Source of the DNA: Streptomyces sp. NA02950
GTDB taxonomy: Bacteria; Actinomycetota; Actinomycetes; Streptomycetales; Streptomycetaceae
DNA: 64,000 nt
Direction: 5' to 3'
Assembly: GCF_013364155.1 (NCBI RefSeq)
Contig: NZ_CP054916.1
Coordinates: 7,003,001 to 7,067,000, forward strand
The position numbers and the translations under genes were made by a program. The first letter of the stretch is position 1. Each line of letters opens with the position of its first letter. Positions 54,936-63,762 of this stretch are shown piece by piece. The notes under the pieces were generated by a model that was not told where the DNA came from, did not search any database, and saw only the letters and a list, made by a program, of their open reading frames with translations.

Positions 54936-55889
54936 GTGACCTCAGCCTCACTCGCCGAGCGCCTTGATGGACTGCTGTTCTTCCCTGTGACCGCCTTCGG
55001 GCCGGACGGTGCCGTGAATCTCGAGGTCTACCGGGTGCATGTGCGCGCGGGGATCGAGGCGGGGGCGGGGGCGGTCTTCGCGTGCTGTGGCACGGGGGAG
55101 TTCCACGCCCTCGCGCCCGAGGAGTTCCACGCCTGCGTCGCCGCCGCCGTGGAGGAGGCCGACGGCCGGGTGCCGGTGGTGGCGGGGACGGGGTACGGCA
55201 CGGCACTCGCGGTCCGGTTCGCCGAACTGGCCGAGCGGGCGGGGGCGGACGGTCTGCTCGCGATGCCGCCGTATCTGGTGGTGGCGGACCAGGAGGGGCT
55301 GGTGCGGCACTACCGGACGATCGCGGAGGCGACCGGGCTCGAGGTGATCGTCTATCAGCGGGACAACGCGGTGTTCGCGCCGCGCACGGTGGCCCGGCTC
55401 GCGAGGGTGCCCGGGATCATCGGGCTGAAGGACGGCCTCGGTGACCTCGATCTGATGCAGCGCATCGTGAGCGCGGTGCGGGAGGAGGCGCCCGAGGAGG
55501 AGTTCCGCTACTTCAACGGGCTGCCGACCGCCGAGCTGACCGGGCTCGCCTACCGGGGCATCGGGGTGCTGCTCTACTCCTCGGCCGTCTTCTGCTTCGC
55601 GCCCGAGGTCGCGCTCGCCTTCCACGAGGCGCTGACCACCGGGGACGACGCGACCGCCGCCCGGCTGGTGGACGGCTTCTACCGACCGCTGGTCGAACTG
55701 CGCAACAAGGGGAGGGGCTACGCGGTCTCGCTGGTGAAGGCGGGCGTACGGCTGCGCGGGCTGGACGTGGGGGAGGTGCGGTCACCTCTGAGCGAGCCGA
55801 GCGCCGCCCATGTGAAGGAGCTGGAGGGGCTGATCGAGCGCGGTCTCGCCCTCTTGGGCGATGGCGACGGCGGTGGGGGCGGGCGGTGA
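54936..55889 (+). CDS. kdgD: 5-dehydro-4-deoxyglucarate dehydratase
   Basis: This 317-residue DapA-superfamily lyase dehydrates and decarboxylates 5-keto-4-deoxyglucarate to 2-oxoglutarate semialdehyde. FPVTAFGPDGAVN at the start, ACCGTGEFHALAPEEF, YQRDNAVFAPRTV and GIIGLKDGLGDLDLM (Schiff-base Lys165) are diagnostic for KdgD over DapA. GTG 54936 has AAGGGGA upstream. The C-terminus is Gly-rich. It overlaps the next gene by four bases, and udh (divergent) supplies the upstream oxidation. Confidence 0.9.
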   Translation: MTSASLAERLDGLLFFPVTAFGPDGAVNLEVYRVHVRAGIEAGAGAVFACCGTGEFHALAPEEFHACVAAAVEEADGRVPVVAGTGYGTALAVRFAELAERAGADGLLAMPPYLVVADQEGLVRHYRTIAEATGLEVIVYQRDNAVFAPRTVARLARVPGIIGLKDGLGDLDLMQRIVSAVREEAPEEEFRYFNGLPTAELTGLAYRGIGVLLYSSAVFCFAPEVALAFHEALTTGDDATAARLVDGFYRPLVELRNKGRGYAVSLVKAGVRLRGLDVGEVRSPLSEPSAAHVKELEGLIERGLALLGDGDGGGGGR

Positions 55890-56857
55890 AGACCGCCGCC
55901 TTCGTCTATCCCTGGGAGGTCGTCGGCGATCCGGACGCGGCCCGGCGGATCGCCGATCTCGGGGTTCAGCAGGTCACCCTGGCCTCGGCCTACCACTCCA
56001 CCCGCGCGCTGACCCCGCGCCATCCGCGGCACCGGCTGGTCACCGCCCGGTACTCGGCCGTGCTGTACCCGCCGGACGAGGGCCGCTGGTGGGGGTGCGC
56101 CGTGCGCCCGTATCCGCAGTCCTGGGTGCCGGGCCCGGACCCGTACGGCGCCGCGGCGCAGGCGCTCACGGACGCCGGTCTCGAGGTGCGCTCGTGGGTG
56201 GTGCCGGCGCACAACTCCGGTCTGGGGGAGAAGCGTCCGCCGACGTCCGTGTGCAACGCGTACGGCGACCGCTAGCCGTGGGCCCCTTGTATCGCCCGGC
56301 CCGAGGTGCGCGGCTATCTGCTGGACCTGGTCGCGGAGGCGGCCGTACGCCCCGGCACCCGGGGCACCGTGCTGGAGTCCTGTGGCTGGTACGGGCTCGC
56401 CCATCCGCACGGGCGCGACAAGACCGGCGGGGTGCCGCCGGGCGGGACCGCCGGGTATCTGATGTCGCTGTGCTTCTGCGGCCTCTGCCGGGCGGGGTAC
56501 GCCGGACTGGGTGCCGATCCGGCTCCGCACCGGCTGGGCGCCAACGCCGGTGGGGACCCGGCGGAGCTGCCGGCGCGGGCGGACGGGGTGGTGCTGCCGT
56601 GCACCGGGGGCGAGGCGGCCCGATCGGCCGTGCTGGAGCCGTTCGCCGCGCATCGGGGCGCCTCCCGGGCCCTGGTGGCCGCCAACTTCACCGTGGTGAA
56701 GGGGGTGGGCGGAAGCCCGGCGACGCTCGCCGAGGACGCCGCGCACGCGCGGGCCCTCGGCACCGATGAACTCCGGCTCTACCACGCTGGACTGGCCTCC
56801 GACGCGGATCTCGCCCTGGTCCGCGAGGTGCTGACGCACCTGCGCTCACCCGCCTGA
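55886..56857 (+). pseudogene. Interrupted unknown gene in the uronate cluster (amber codon)
   Basis: The reading frame encodes 323 residues except for TAG at 56273-56275 (codon 130), between YGDR and PWAPCIARPEVRGYLLDL. The frame before and after is the same and both halves carry coding-like sequence, so one base change (TAC or TAT to TAG) explains it. The protein looks like a TIM-barrel of unknown role: VYPWEVVGDPDAARRI, VTLASAYHSTRAL, SWVVPAHNSG, VLESCGWYGLAHPHG and CFCGLCRAGY. I do not recognise the function. It starts with a four-base overlap after kdgD, so it belonged to that operon. Confidence 0.75.
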
Positions 56858-56896
56858 CCTCGCACCTTTCCGCTCACTCAGCCACCCGCACCCCTC

Positions 56897-56926
56897 TATA
56901 CACCCGGTGTATACGTGGGGTGTATA
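56897..56926. promoter_or_regulatory. Inverted repeat plus extra half-site before the deacetylase gene
   Basis: TATACACC-C-GGTGTATA (56897-56913) is a perfect 8-bp inverted repeat with a single central base. A third half-site GGTGTATA follows at 56919-56926. The pattern suggests one or two bound dimers. It lies 153-182 bp upstream of the polysaccharide deacetylase start. Confidence 0.6.
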
Positions 56927-57078
56927 GTGAGCGACCGTGTTGTCAACTATACGGTTTTCGACGTCTGTTGACGGCATACAGACCACTAGAGCGTGCATGT
57001 GCCGTTATGAGACCGCTGAACGACCTGACCAGGGCGGAACCGGCATACGCCGCACAACTTCCTCAAACGGGGTTCTTC

Positions 57079-57882
57079 ATGAGGCGAATAGGCCGCATAT
57101 CCGGGCTGGTGACGGCCGTGACCCTGGCGTTGAGCCTTACGGGCTGCGGCGCCTCCTACGACACCACCTCGCCGCGCGGTGCCAGGGAGGACGCGGTGAA
57201 GGGCGGGCAGCACACGACGGGGAAGGCGAAGAACGCGCCGCGGGGCTCGAAGGACGACGACGCGGAGTCCGTCGACTGCGCCCAGGCCAAGTGCGTCGCC
57301 CTGACCTTCGACGCGGGCCCGAGTGAGAACACCCCGCGGCTGCTGGAGATCCTGAAGAAGAACCACGTCCACGCGACCTTCTTCATGCTCGGCAAGAACC
57401 ACATCGAGAAACACCCCGACCTGGTGCGGCGGATCGCCGACGAGGGGCACGAACTGGCCAACCACACCTGGTCGCACAAGATCCTGACCAAGTCCGACGA
57501 CGATGTCGTCCGTTCGGAGATCTCCCGGGTGCAGACGGCCGTGAAGAAGCTGACCGGCCGGACGCCCCTGCTGATGCGTCCGCCGCAGGGCCGCACCGAT
57601 GAGCGGGTCTCGAAGATCAGCCGGGAGCTGGGGGTGGCGCAGGTGCTGTGGAGCGTCACCGCGAAGGACTACCAGACCAACGACTCCGCCCTGATCAAGG
57701 AGCGGGTCCTCGACCAGACCGACCGCGACGGCGTCATCCTGCTGCACGACATCTACCAGGGCACGGTCCCGGCGGTGCCGGAGATCCTCGAGGAGCTGAA
57801 GAAGCGGGGCTACACGGTGGTGACCGTGGGCCGGCTGATGGCTCCGGCCACGGCGGAGCCGGGCAAGGTCTACAAGCCCTGA
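57079..57882 (+). CDS. Polysaccharide deacetylase lipoprotein (CE4)
   Basis: This 267-residue exported protein has a signal (IGRISGLVTAVTLALSLTGC) with a lipobox cysteine. The CE4 NodB domain shows VALTFDAGPSENTPRLLEIL, where the motif usually reads TFDDGP. Asp78 (catalytic base) is kept, but the next residue, normally a metal-ligand Asp, is Ala79. The two metal His are kept in HTWSH (His129, His133). RPPQGRTDERV and GVILLHDIYQGTV complete it. Activity may be lower or the metal may bind differently. Likely substrates are peptidoglycan, chitin or xylan acetyl groups. Confidence 0.85.
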   Translation: MRRIGRISGLVTAVTLALSLTGCGASYDTTSPRGAREDAVKGGQHTTGKAKNAPRGSKDDDAESVDCAQAKCVALTFDAGPSENTPRLLEILKKNHVHATFFMLGKNHIEKHPDLVRRIADEGHELANHTWSHKILTKSDDDVVRSEISRVQTAVKKLTGRTPLLMRPPQGRTDERVSKISRELGVAQVLWSVTAKDYQTNDSALIKERVLDQTDRDGVILLHDIYQGTVPAVPEILEELKKRGYTVVTVGRLMAPATAEPGKVYKP

Positions 57883-58406
57883 GGCAGCGCCCGGGACGCC
57901 GGCGCCCCGCTCACCCCGTCCGGGGTGAGCGGGGCCAATGCCTCCGGCGGTGTGAGGTGTTCGATGACCAGGCCGGTCATCGCCAGATGGAGCGGCACGA
58001 CCGTCGGCTCGTCGTCCGGTGGCCCCGCGTCCAGGTGGAAGCGGATGTTGTCCCCGAGGGTCGCGTTCATCGTCCGCGTCAGCTCTTCGCGCAGCCGCGG
58101 CCCTGGTTCCGGCTCACCGACCTCATCGTCGCGAGAGCGTCTCCATCCAGACCCATGAGCGCGCCGCGCAGGCGGCGGTTCGGCGCGCCACCCCGGCGGA
58201 TATCGGCCATGGCGGCCGGGCGCGCCGATCAGGGTTGGCCACAAAGCGATCAAGAGTTGTCGGACCCTATCGCCAGGGAGGTCCATTTTCGTAATCTAAG
58301 AATCCTCGAGACGGCGGCAACCTAGTCTGGACTGGCGGCAACTACGGCACGGAACGGCCGGTCCTGATCCCCCGGCCCGTTCTCCCGACGCAGAACAGGA
58401 GTTGCC
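57883..58406. other. Gene-poor stretch with possible decayed minus-strand frame
   Basis: This 524-bp gap contains a minus-strand frame (57870-58286, 138 codons) whose C-terminal part (LREELTRTMNATLGDNIRF, VVPLHLAMTGLVIEHLT) resembles the helical end of a TetR regulator, while its N-terminal half lacks an HTH. It overlaps the deacetylase by 13 bases and may be a remnant. Otherwise I see nothing in the gap beyond the upstream region of the pectate lyase gene. Confidence 0.35.
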
Positions 58407-59627
58407 ATGAGGGTGAGACGCAAGCGGGGCCGCCATCGCCGCCGCAAGGACCGCACGCTGCCGCTGGGCAGCGCGGTCATCGTGGCATCGGCTGTGGCGG
58501 GGGTGTATCTCACCGCATCCCCGGACGGTGCGCAGGCCGTGCCCAGCACCGTCTATGTCTCCCCGGGCGGCGACGACAGCGAGTCGGGCACGCTCGCGTC
58601 GCCCTTCCGGACGCTGGAGAAGGCGTTCTCGGTCGCCGAGGCGGGCACCACCATCGAGGTCCGCGGCGGCACCTACTACCCGGCCCGGACCCTGCGCAGT
58701 TCGGTCGACGGCACCAAACGCGAGCGGGTCGAACTGCGGCCGTACGAAGGCGAGAAGGTCCGGATTGACGGCTCCCGGCTCCGTCCCGGCTCCGCCCTGG
58801 TCGCGCTCAGCGGCGACTTCTGGACCGTCTCCGGCCTCGAACTGCGCAACGCCCCCGGCGGCGGGCTGGTGTGCGTCTCCTGTTCCCAGGACGTCTTCAA
58901 GAACCTGACCACCCGGGGCAACGGCGACACCGGACTGACCCTGCGCGGTGCGAACACCACCGACAACGTCATCCGGAACCTGGACTCGTACAACAACCAC
59001 GACGACGCCACCGGCGGGCAGAGAGCCGACGGCGTCGCCATCACCCACGGCTCCGGCACCGGCAATGTGATCACCGGGTCCCGGCTCTACCACAACAGCG
59101 ACGACGGCGTGGATCTGTGGATGTGGGCCAGCCCCGTCACCATCGAGCACTCCTGGGCGTACGGAAACGGCGAGAACCGCTGGCAGATCCCCGGCTTCAC
59201 GGGCGACGGCAGCGGCTTCCAGCTCGGCGCCGACCGCGTCCCCGCCCCCTCGCCCGCCCACGTCGTACGGACCTCGGCCGCCTGGAGCAACAGCAAGAGC
59301 GGCTTCGCCGCGGGCGGCAACAAGGGCGACCTCCGCATCCAGCGCACCACCGCCTTCGGCAACCGGGGCGACGGCTACGACCTCGACGGCTCCCACGCCC
59401 GGCTGCGGTCCAACCTCTCCGTCTCCAACGGCCGGGCCAAGGCCGACATGGGGCGCTCCGCGGTCTCCCAGGGCGACAACTGGACACCGGGCGCCCTCCC
59501 TTCGCCGCCCTTCGTCACCACCGACGCCACGACGGCCTACGGCTCCCGGCGGCAGGACGGATCGCTGCCCGTCACCAGCTTCCTGGTGGTGATGGACGGC
59601 ACGCCGACCGGCTCGCCGATGAAGTGA
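58407..59627 (+). CDS. Secreted pectate lyase (PL9-type right-handed beta-helix)
   Basis: This 406-residue secreted lyase cleaves polygalacturonate by beta-elimination. A signal with many Arg/Lys, then LPLGSAVIVASAVAGVYL, ends near AQA. The mature part is a right-handed beta-helix: YVSPGGDDSESGTLASPFRTLEKA, TIEVRGGTYYPARTL, NLDSYNNHDDATGGQRADGVAI and LYHNSDDGVDLWMWASPV are PL9 features, the NSDDGVDLW block lining the calcium/active site. The ATG at 58407 follows CAGGAG. With udh and kdgD nearby it forms a pectin degradation set. Confidence 0.88.
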   Translation: MRVRRKRGRHRRRKDRTLPLGSAVIVASAVAGVYLTASPDGAQAVPSTVYVSPGGDDSESGTLASPFRTLEKAFSVAEAGTTIEVRGGTYYPARTLRSSVDGTKRERVELRPYEGEKVRIDGSRLRPGSALVALSGDFWTVSGLELRNAPGGGLVCVSCSQDVFKNLTTRGNGDTGLTLRGANTTDNVIRNLDSYNNHDDATGGQRADGVAITHGSGTGNVITGSRLYHNSDDGVDLWMWASPVTIEHSWAYGNGENRWQIPGFTGDGSGFQLGADRVPAPSPAHVVRTSAAWSNSKSGFAAGGNKGDLRIQRTTAFGNRGDGYDLDGSHARLRSNLSVSNGRAKADMGRSAVSQGDNWTPGALPSPPFVTTDATTAYGSRRQDGSLPVTSFLVVMDGTPTGSPMK

Positions 59628-59643
59628 CCGCGGCGTCCGGCCG

Positions 59644-60624
59644 TCAGTGGTGGCCCATGATCGGGCGCGGCCGGTAGGGGGCTTCCAACCGGGCCACCTC
59701 GGCCTCGTCGAGCTCCAGCTCCACCGCCGCCACCGCGTCGTCCAGATGCGCGGTCTTCGTGGCGCCCACGACCGGCGCCGTCACCGCGGGGCTGCCCAGC
59801 AGCCAGGCCAGGGCGACTCGCGCCGGTGCCACCCCGCGCTCGGCGGCCACCGCGCGGGTGGCGTCCACGATGTCGAACTCGGCGTCCGCGTACCACTTCT
59901 CGACCATGGCGTCGTTCCGCGCCCGGGTGGTGGGGCCGGAGCGGTCCCGGTCGCGGTTGCCCGCGAGCAGACCGCGCGCCAGCGGGCTCCAGGGGATGAC
60001 CCCCACCCCCTGGTCCAGACAGAGCGGGTTCATCTCCCGCTCCTCCTCCCGGTACAGCAGGTTGTAGTGGTTCTGCATGGAGACGAACCGGGTCCAGCCG
60101 TGGGCCGCGGCCGTGTGCTGGGACTTGGCGAACTGCCACGCGTACATCGACGACGCCCCGATGTACCGCGCCTTCCCCGCCCGCACCACGTCGTGCAGCG
60201 CCTCCATGGTCTCCTCGACCGGGGTCTCGGGGTCGAAGCGGTGGATCTGGTAGAGGTCCACGTGGTCGGTGCCCAGCCGCCGCAGTGAGGCGTCGATGCC
60301 CGCCATGATGTGCTTGCGCGACAACCCACGGTCGTTGGGGCCGGGGCCCATCGGGGAGTACACCTTGGTGGCGAGCACATAGTCCTCGCGGCGGGGGAAC
60401 AGCTCGCGCAGCAGCTCGCCGGTGATCTCCTCGCTGCGGCCCATGGCGTACATGTCGGCGGTGTCGAAGAAGGTCACCCCGCCCTCCACCGCCCGGCGCA
60501 CGATCGGCCGCGCCGCGTCGATGTCGAGCTGCCACGGGCGGTGCTCGGGGCTGCCGTAGCTCATCATGCCCAGGCAGATCCGGGACACCTTGACGCCGGA
60601 GGTGCCCAGCCGCGCGTACTCCAT
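59644..60624 (-). CDS. Aldo/keto reductase
   Basis: This 326-residue NADPH-dependent reductase of the AKR superfamily (YajO/PdxI-like) has LGTSGVKVSRICLGMMSYGS, FFDTADMYAMGRSEEITGELL (catalytic Asp and Tyr), VLATKVYSPMG (Lys), HVDLYQIHRFDPETPVEETM (His) and WSPLARGLLAG. ATG 60624 has GAAGGGA upstream. It lies between the pectate lyase and the two-component system, so a role in reducing a sugar-derived aldehyde is possible but not shown. Confidence 0.9.
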   Translation of the reverse strand: MEYARLGTSGVKVSRICLGMMSYGSPEHRPWQLDIDAARPIVRRAVEGGVTFFDTADMYAMGRSEEITGELLRELFPRREDYVLATKVYSPMGPGPNDRGLSRKHIMAGIDASLRRLGTDHVDLYQIHRFDPETPVEETMEALHDVVRAGKARYIGASSMYAWQFAKSQHTAAAHGWTRFVSMQNHYNLLYREEEREMNPLCLDQGVGVIPWSPLARGLLAGNRDRDRSGPTTRARNDAMVEKWYADAEFDIVDATRAVAAERGVAPARVALAWLLGSPAVTAPVVGATKTAHLDDAVAAVELELDEAEVARLEAPYRPRPIMGHH

Positions 60625-60687
60625 GTCGCTTCCCTTCTCACCGTCCCCGCCCCTCGCCTCCCAGCAGACCACCACGGAGGCCGGATG

Positions 60688-61365
60688 TCAGCCCGGGGTG
60701 ACGAACCCGCACTCGTACGCCGCGATCACCGCCTGGGTGCGGTCCCGGACGCCCAGCTTGGCGAGGACGGACGCCACATGCGTCTTGACCGTGGCCGGTC
60801 CCACCGCCAGCCGCTCGGCGATCTCGGCATTGGTCAGCCCGCAGGTCATCAGCCGCAGCACCGCCGCCTCCCGCTCGGAGAGCCGGTCGCGCAGCCGCCG
60901 CGCTTCCCCGCGGCCGTCCGCGCGGGGGGCCGCGTGCGCGGCGGCCAGCGCCCGGACCGCGGCCGGGAACAGCAGCGAATCGCTCCGCGCCACCAGCCGC
61001 ACCGCCCGCACCAGTTCCTCCGCGCGGGACCGCTTGAGCAGGAAGGCGCTGGCCCCGGCGCGCAGCGCGTCGTACACATAGCTGTCGTTCTCGAAGGTCG
61101 TCACCACGATGATGCGCGGCGGCCCGGGGACGGTGCGCAGGATCTCCTCGGTGGCGCTGATGCCGTCCCCATCGGGCATCCGGACGTCCATCAGGACCAC
61201 GTCCGGCCGCAGTCGGCGGACCAGCGGGACGGTCTCGGCGCCGCTGCCCGCCTCGCCGACGACCTCCAGATCCGGTTCGCTGGACAGGATCGCGCGCAGT
61301 GCGGTGCGCACCATCCGCTCGTCGTCGGCCAGCAGCACCCGCAGGGTGGACAGCGGGGCGGTCAC
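60688..61365 (-). CDS. NarL/LuxR-family response regulator
   Basis: This 225-residue response regulator has a receiver domain (VLLADDERMVRTALRAIL; phospho-Asp60 in DVVLMDVRMPDGDG; VTTFENDSYVYDALRAGASAFLLK) and a C-terminal LuxR HTH (SEREAAVLRLMTCGLTNAEIAERLAVGPATVKTHVA). The GTG start overlaps the histidine kinase stop by four bases, so the pair is translated together. Its target genes are not evident; the adjacent membrane protein is a candidate. Confidence 0.92.
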   Translation of the reverse strand: MTAPLSTLRVLLADDERMVRTALRAILSSEPDLEVVGEAGSGAETVPLVRRLRPDVVLMDVRMPDGDGISATEEILRTVPGPPRIIVVTTFENDSYVYDALRAGASAFLLKRSRAEELVRAVRLVARSDSLLFPAAVRALAAAHAAPRADGRGEARRLRDRLSEREAAVLRLMTCGLTNAEIAERLAVGPATVKTHVASVLAKLGVRDRTQAVIAAYECGFVTPG

Positions 61366-62633
61366 CGGGAGACCTCCAGGGGGAGCCGGACCGTCAGCCG
61401 CCAGACGTCACCGGCCGGTCCCCAGTCGCAGGCGCCGCGCAGCAGTGTCGTCCGCTCGGCGATCCCGCGCAGGCCCCGGCCGCCGTCGGTGCGGTGTCCC
61501 CGGACGGTGGCGTCCACCGGGTTCTCCATGCTGATCTCCAGTTCCTTCCGTTGCTCGTCCTCGCCGATGCGCAGCCGCACCGGCACCGGGCCGGCATGGC
61601 GCAGTGTGTTGCTCAGGCCCTCCTGCACGATCCGGTACGCCTCGCGGGAGACCACCGGCGGCAGCGCGCCGAGCGGGCTGGGCGCCGTCAGCTCGACGGT
61701 GACGCCCGCGGCGCGGGTACGGTCCAGCAGCCCGGCCAGATCGGCGAGGGTGGGGGAGGGGGCGGTGGCCGCCCGGTCCTCGCCCTCGCGCAACAGCCCC
61801 AGGACGCTGTCGAGTTCACCGACGGCATCGCGGCTGGTCTCCTCGATGGCGGCCAGGGCCTGCCGGGCGAACTCCGGGTCGGCGTCCAGCACCTTGCGGG
61901 CGGCGCTCGCCTGGAGGGTCACCGCGCTGAGGGCGTGGCCCACCGAGTCATGGAGTTCACGGGCGAGGCGGTTGCGGGAGGCCAGCCGGGCCGCCCGCTC
62001 CTCGGCGGCGGCCAGCCGTTCGGCCGGGGCCGGGCCGAGCAGCGCGGGCGCACAGCGGGCCAGCAGCGCCCCGGCGCCCACGGCGACGGCCACCACCCCG
62101 GCCAGCAGCGCGGTCGCGGCGATCGGGGCGACCACCGTACGGGCCCCGGTGAACTCGGTCGGCCAGCCCAGCTCCCGGGCGTTCGAGGCCCCGGTGAACG
62201 GCAGCGTGAACAGCAGCAGCGCGGCGGGCGGCAGGGACAGGGTCACCCCGCTGACCACCCCGCCGACCGCCAGGTGCAGGGCGTACCAGAGGGAGGTGCG
62301 GGTGCGCGCGTCCCACGAGGTGGCGGGCCCGGCGGCCAGTTCAGCGGAATCCGGGAGCCCGCACAGCGAGCGCGCCGCGGTGGCCTCCAGGGGCCGCACC
62401 AGCGGAAAGAGCGCGGTGACCGCGGTGAGCGGCAGCGCGGCGACGAAGGTGACGAGCTGCCAGCCCAGCGAACTGAAGGGATGTGCACGCGGCACGACCA
62501 CGGAAAGGATCACGGTGGTCAGCAGGAAGTACGGCATCAACAGGGCGCCGCCGAGCACCAGATGGACCCAGCGGAGCCGGGTGCGCCGCCCCAGCGCCGT
62601 ACGGGCCGCCCGCCGCCACCACGCGCCGGTCAC
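61362..62633 (-). CDS. NarX/DesK-type sensor histidine kinase
   Basis: This 423-residue sensor is a HisKA_3 kinase. About five transmembrane segments lie in the first 230 residues (GGALLMPYFLLTTVILSVVV, LVTFVAALPLTAVTALFPLV, AALLLFTLPFTG, ATALLAGVVAVAVGAGALLA). The phospho-acceptor His is in RELHDSVGHALSAV, the ATPase N box is EAYRIVQEGLSNTLRHAG, and the G box is GGRGLRGIAERTTLLRG. The GTG 62633 start overlaps the membrane protein stop by four bases, so all three genes are coupled. Confidence 0.9.
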   Translation of the reverse strand: MTGAWWRRAARTALGRRTRLRWVHLVLGGALLMPYFLLTTVILSVVVPRAHPFSSLGWQLVTFVAALPLTAVTALFPLVRPLEATAARSLCGLPDSAELAAGPATSWDARTRTSLWYALHLAVGGVVSGVTLSLPPAALLLFTLPFTGASNARELGWPTEFTGARTVVAPIAATALLAGVVAVAVGAGALLARCAPALLGPAPAERLAAAEERAARLASRNRLARELHDSVGHALSAVTLQASAARKVLDADPEFARQALAAIEETSRDAVGELDSVLGLLREGEDRAATAPSPTLADLAGLLDRTRAAGVTVELTAPSPLGALPPVVSREAYRIVQEGLSNTLRHAGPVPVRLRIGEDEQRKELEISMENPVDATVRGHRTDGGRGLRGIAERTTLLRGACDWGPAGDVWRLTVRLPLEVSR

Positions 62634-63646
62634 GGTGTGCGGCACTCCGCGGCGCGGCCCGCACGGACCCTTTGGCGCCGCCGGCCACGGGTGTCGTGGC
62701 CCTTCCCGCTGAAGAAGTACGCACCGGCCGTGAGGACCAGCAGCCCGACGATCATCTGCACAGCGTAGGTCACATCCATCAGCGCCGTCGGGGCCTCCGC
62801 CTCCTCGTCGGCGGTGAGCCCGGCCAGGGTCAGCCAGGCGCCCCAGCAGGCCAGCGCCCCGGAGCCGACCCAGGCCAGCGCCAGCGGCAGGGCCGGCCGG
62901 GCCCGGCGCCCGGTGCGGAAGGCGAGCATGACCACGCCGACGACGGTGGCGGCGGCGAACAGGGCGTACAGCGCCTCCAGGACGTAGAAGTCGCCGGTGC
63001 GGCCCGCGGCCCGGTCCTCGCTCAGCCCGGCGGCCGAACCCCCGGCCCACAGCAGATGGGTGGCGGCGGGCAGCGCGGCGAGTACGCCGATGATCACGGC
63101 GGTGAGGCGGTGCGCCGCGCGGGCCGGGGTCCACGCGGGCAGATCGGCGATCCGGCCGCGCCACAGATGGCCCCAGCGTTCACGGGCGTACAGCACGAAC
63201 AGGGCGCCCAGGGCGAGCCCTTGGACGATGAATCCGCCGTAGACGACGCCGTAGACCCAATCGGCCAGGAACCGTCCCCGCTCCTCGGCGTGGTCGTCGC
63301 CGCTTCCGCCGAAGCCGAGCGCCCTGGTCACCAGTTGGGCCGGGAAGCCGGTCATGATCGGGGCGAGCAGCCCGCAGGCGGTCCATGCCGGCAGGGCCGG
63401 CAGCCAGGCGGGGACCCGCCTGCCCCAGGGGCGGGTGAGCAGCAGGGCGAGCACCACGACGGCGGCGTCCATGAGGAGGGTGACGCCGTTGATGACGAGC
63501 ATCGACGTGCGCCGGCCGGGCTCGAGCAGGGTGCTCCCCTCGGGGATGCCGAGGTGACTGCCCGCCATCCAGGCCGACTTGAGGGCGATGTACGGCAGAA
63601 CGGAGACGATGGCGACGGCCCGCAGGACAGGTCGGGAATCGGTCAT
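62630..63646 (-). CDS. Multi-pass membrane protein upstream of the kinase
   Basis: This 338-residue protein is not recognised. It has about eight hydrophobic segments (LLMDAAVVVLALLLT, AVIIGVLAALPAATHLL, VLEALYALFAAATVVGVVML, TYAVQMIVGLLVLTAGAYFF) and a tail KGHDTRGRRRQRVRAG. ATG 63646 has AAGGA upstream. It is the first gene of the three-gene operon with the histidine kinase and response regulator, so it may be a co-sensor or their main target. Confidence 0.75.
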   Translation of the reverse strand: MTDSRPVLRAVAIVSVLPYIALKSAWMAGSHLGIPEGSTLLEPGRRTSMLVINGVTLLMDAAVVVLALLLTRPWGRRVPAWLPALPAWTACGLLAPIMTGFPAQLVTRALGFGGSGDDHAEERGRFLADWVYGVVYGGFIVQGLALGALFVLYARERWGHLWRGRIADLPAWTPARAAHRLTAVIIGVLAALPAATHLLWAGGSAAGLSEDRAAGRTGDFYVLEALYALFAAATVVGVVMLAFRTGRRARPALPLALAWVGSGALACWGAWLTLAGLTADEEAEAPTALMDVTYAVQMIVGLLVLTAGAYFFSGKGHDTRGRRRQRVRAGRAAECRTP

Positions 63647-63699
63647 GTCCTTCAGGGTCCCGGGCCGCCGCCCCTTCGCGCCTCGGCCCGGCCGATGAT

Positions 63700-63725
63700 C
63701 CGCCTCCGCCGCGCGGCGGAGGCGG
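63700..63725. terminator. Terminator of the IclR-type gene
   Basis: The perfect 11-bp stem CCGCCTCCGCC/GGCGGAGGCGG has a 4-base loop, 37 bases beyond the IclR stop on the minus strand. Confidence 0.8.
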
Positions 63726-63762
63726 CCGTCCTCCCGGCGGGACCGCCGTCCTGCCCGCGGGG

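Noticed and set aside
55886..56857. Programmed amber read-through or pyrrolysine coding
   Set aside because: No structural signal or pyl genes are visible, and a simple point mutation explains it.
57870..58286. A functional TetR-type gene on the minus strand
   Set aside because: Only the C-terminal half looks protein-like, there is no HTH, and it overlaps the deacetylase; at best a remnant.
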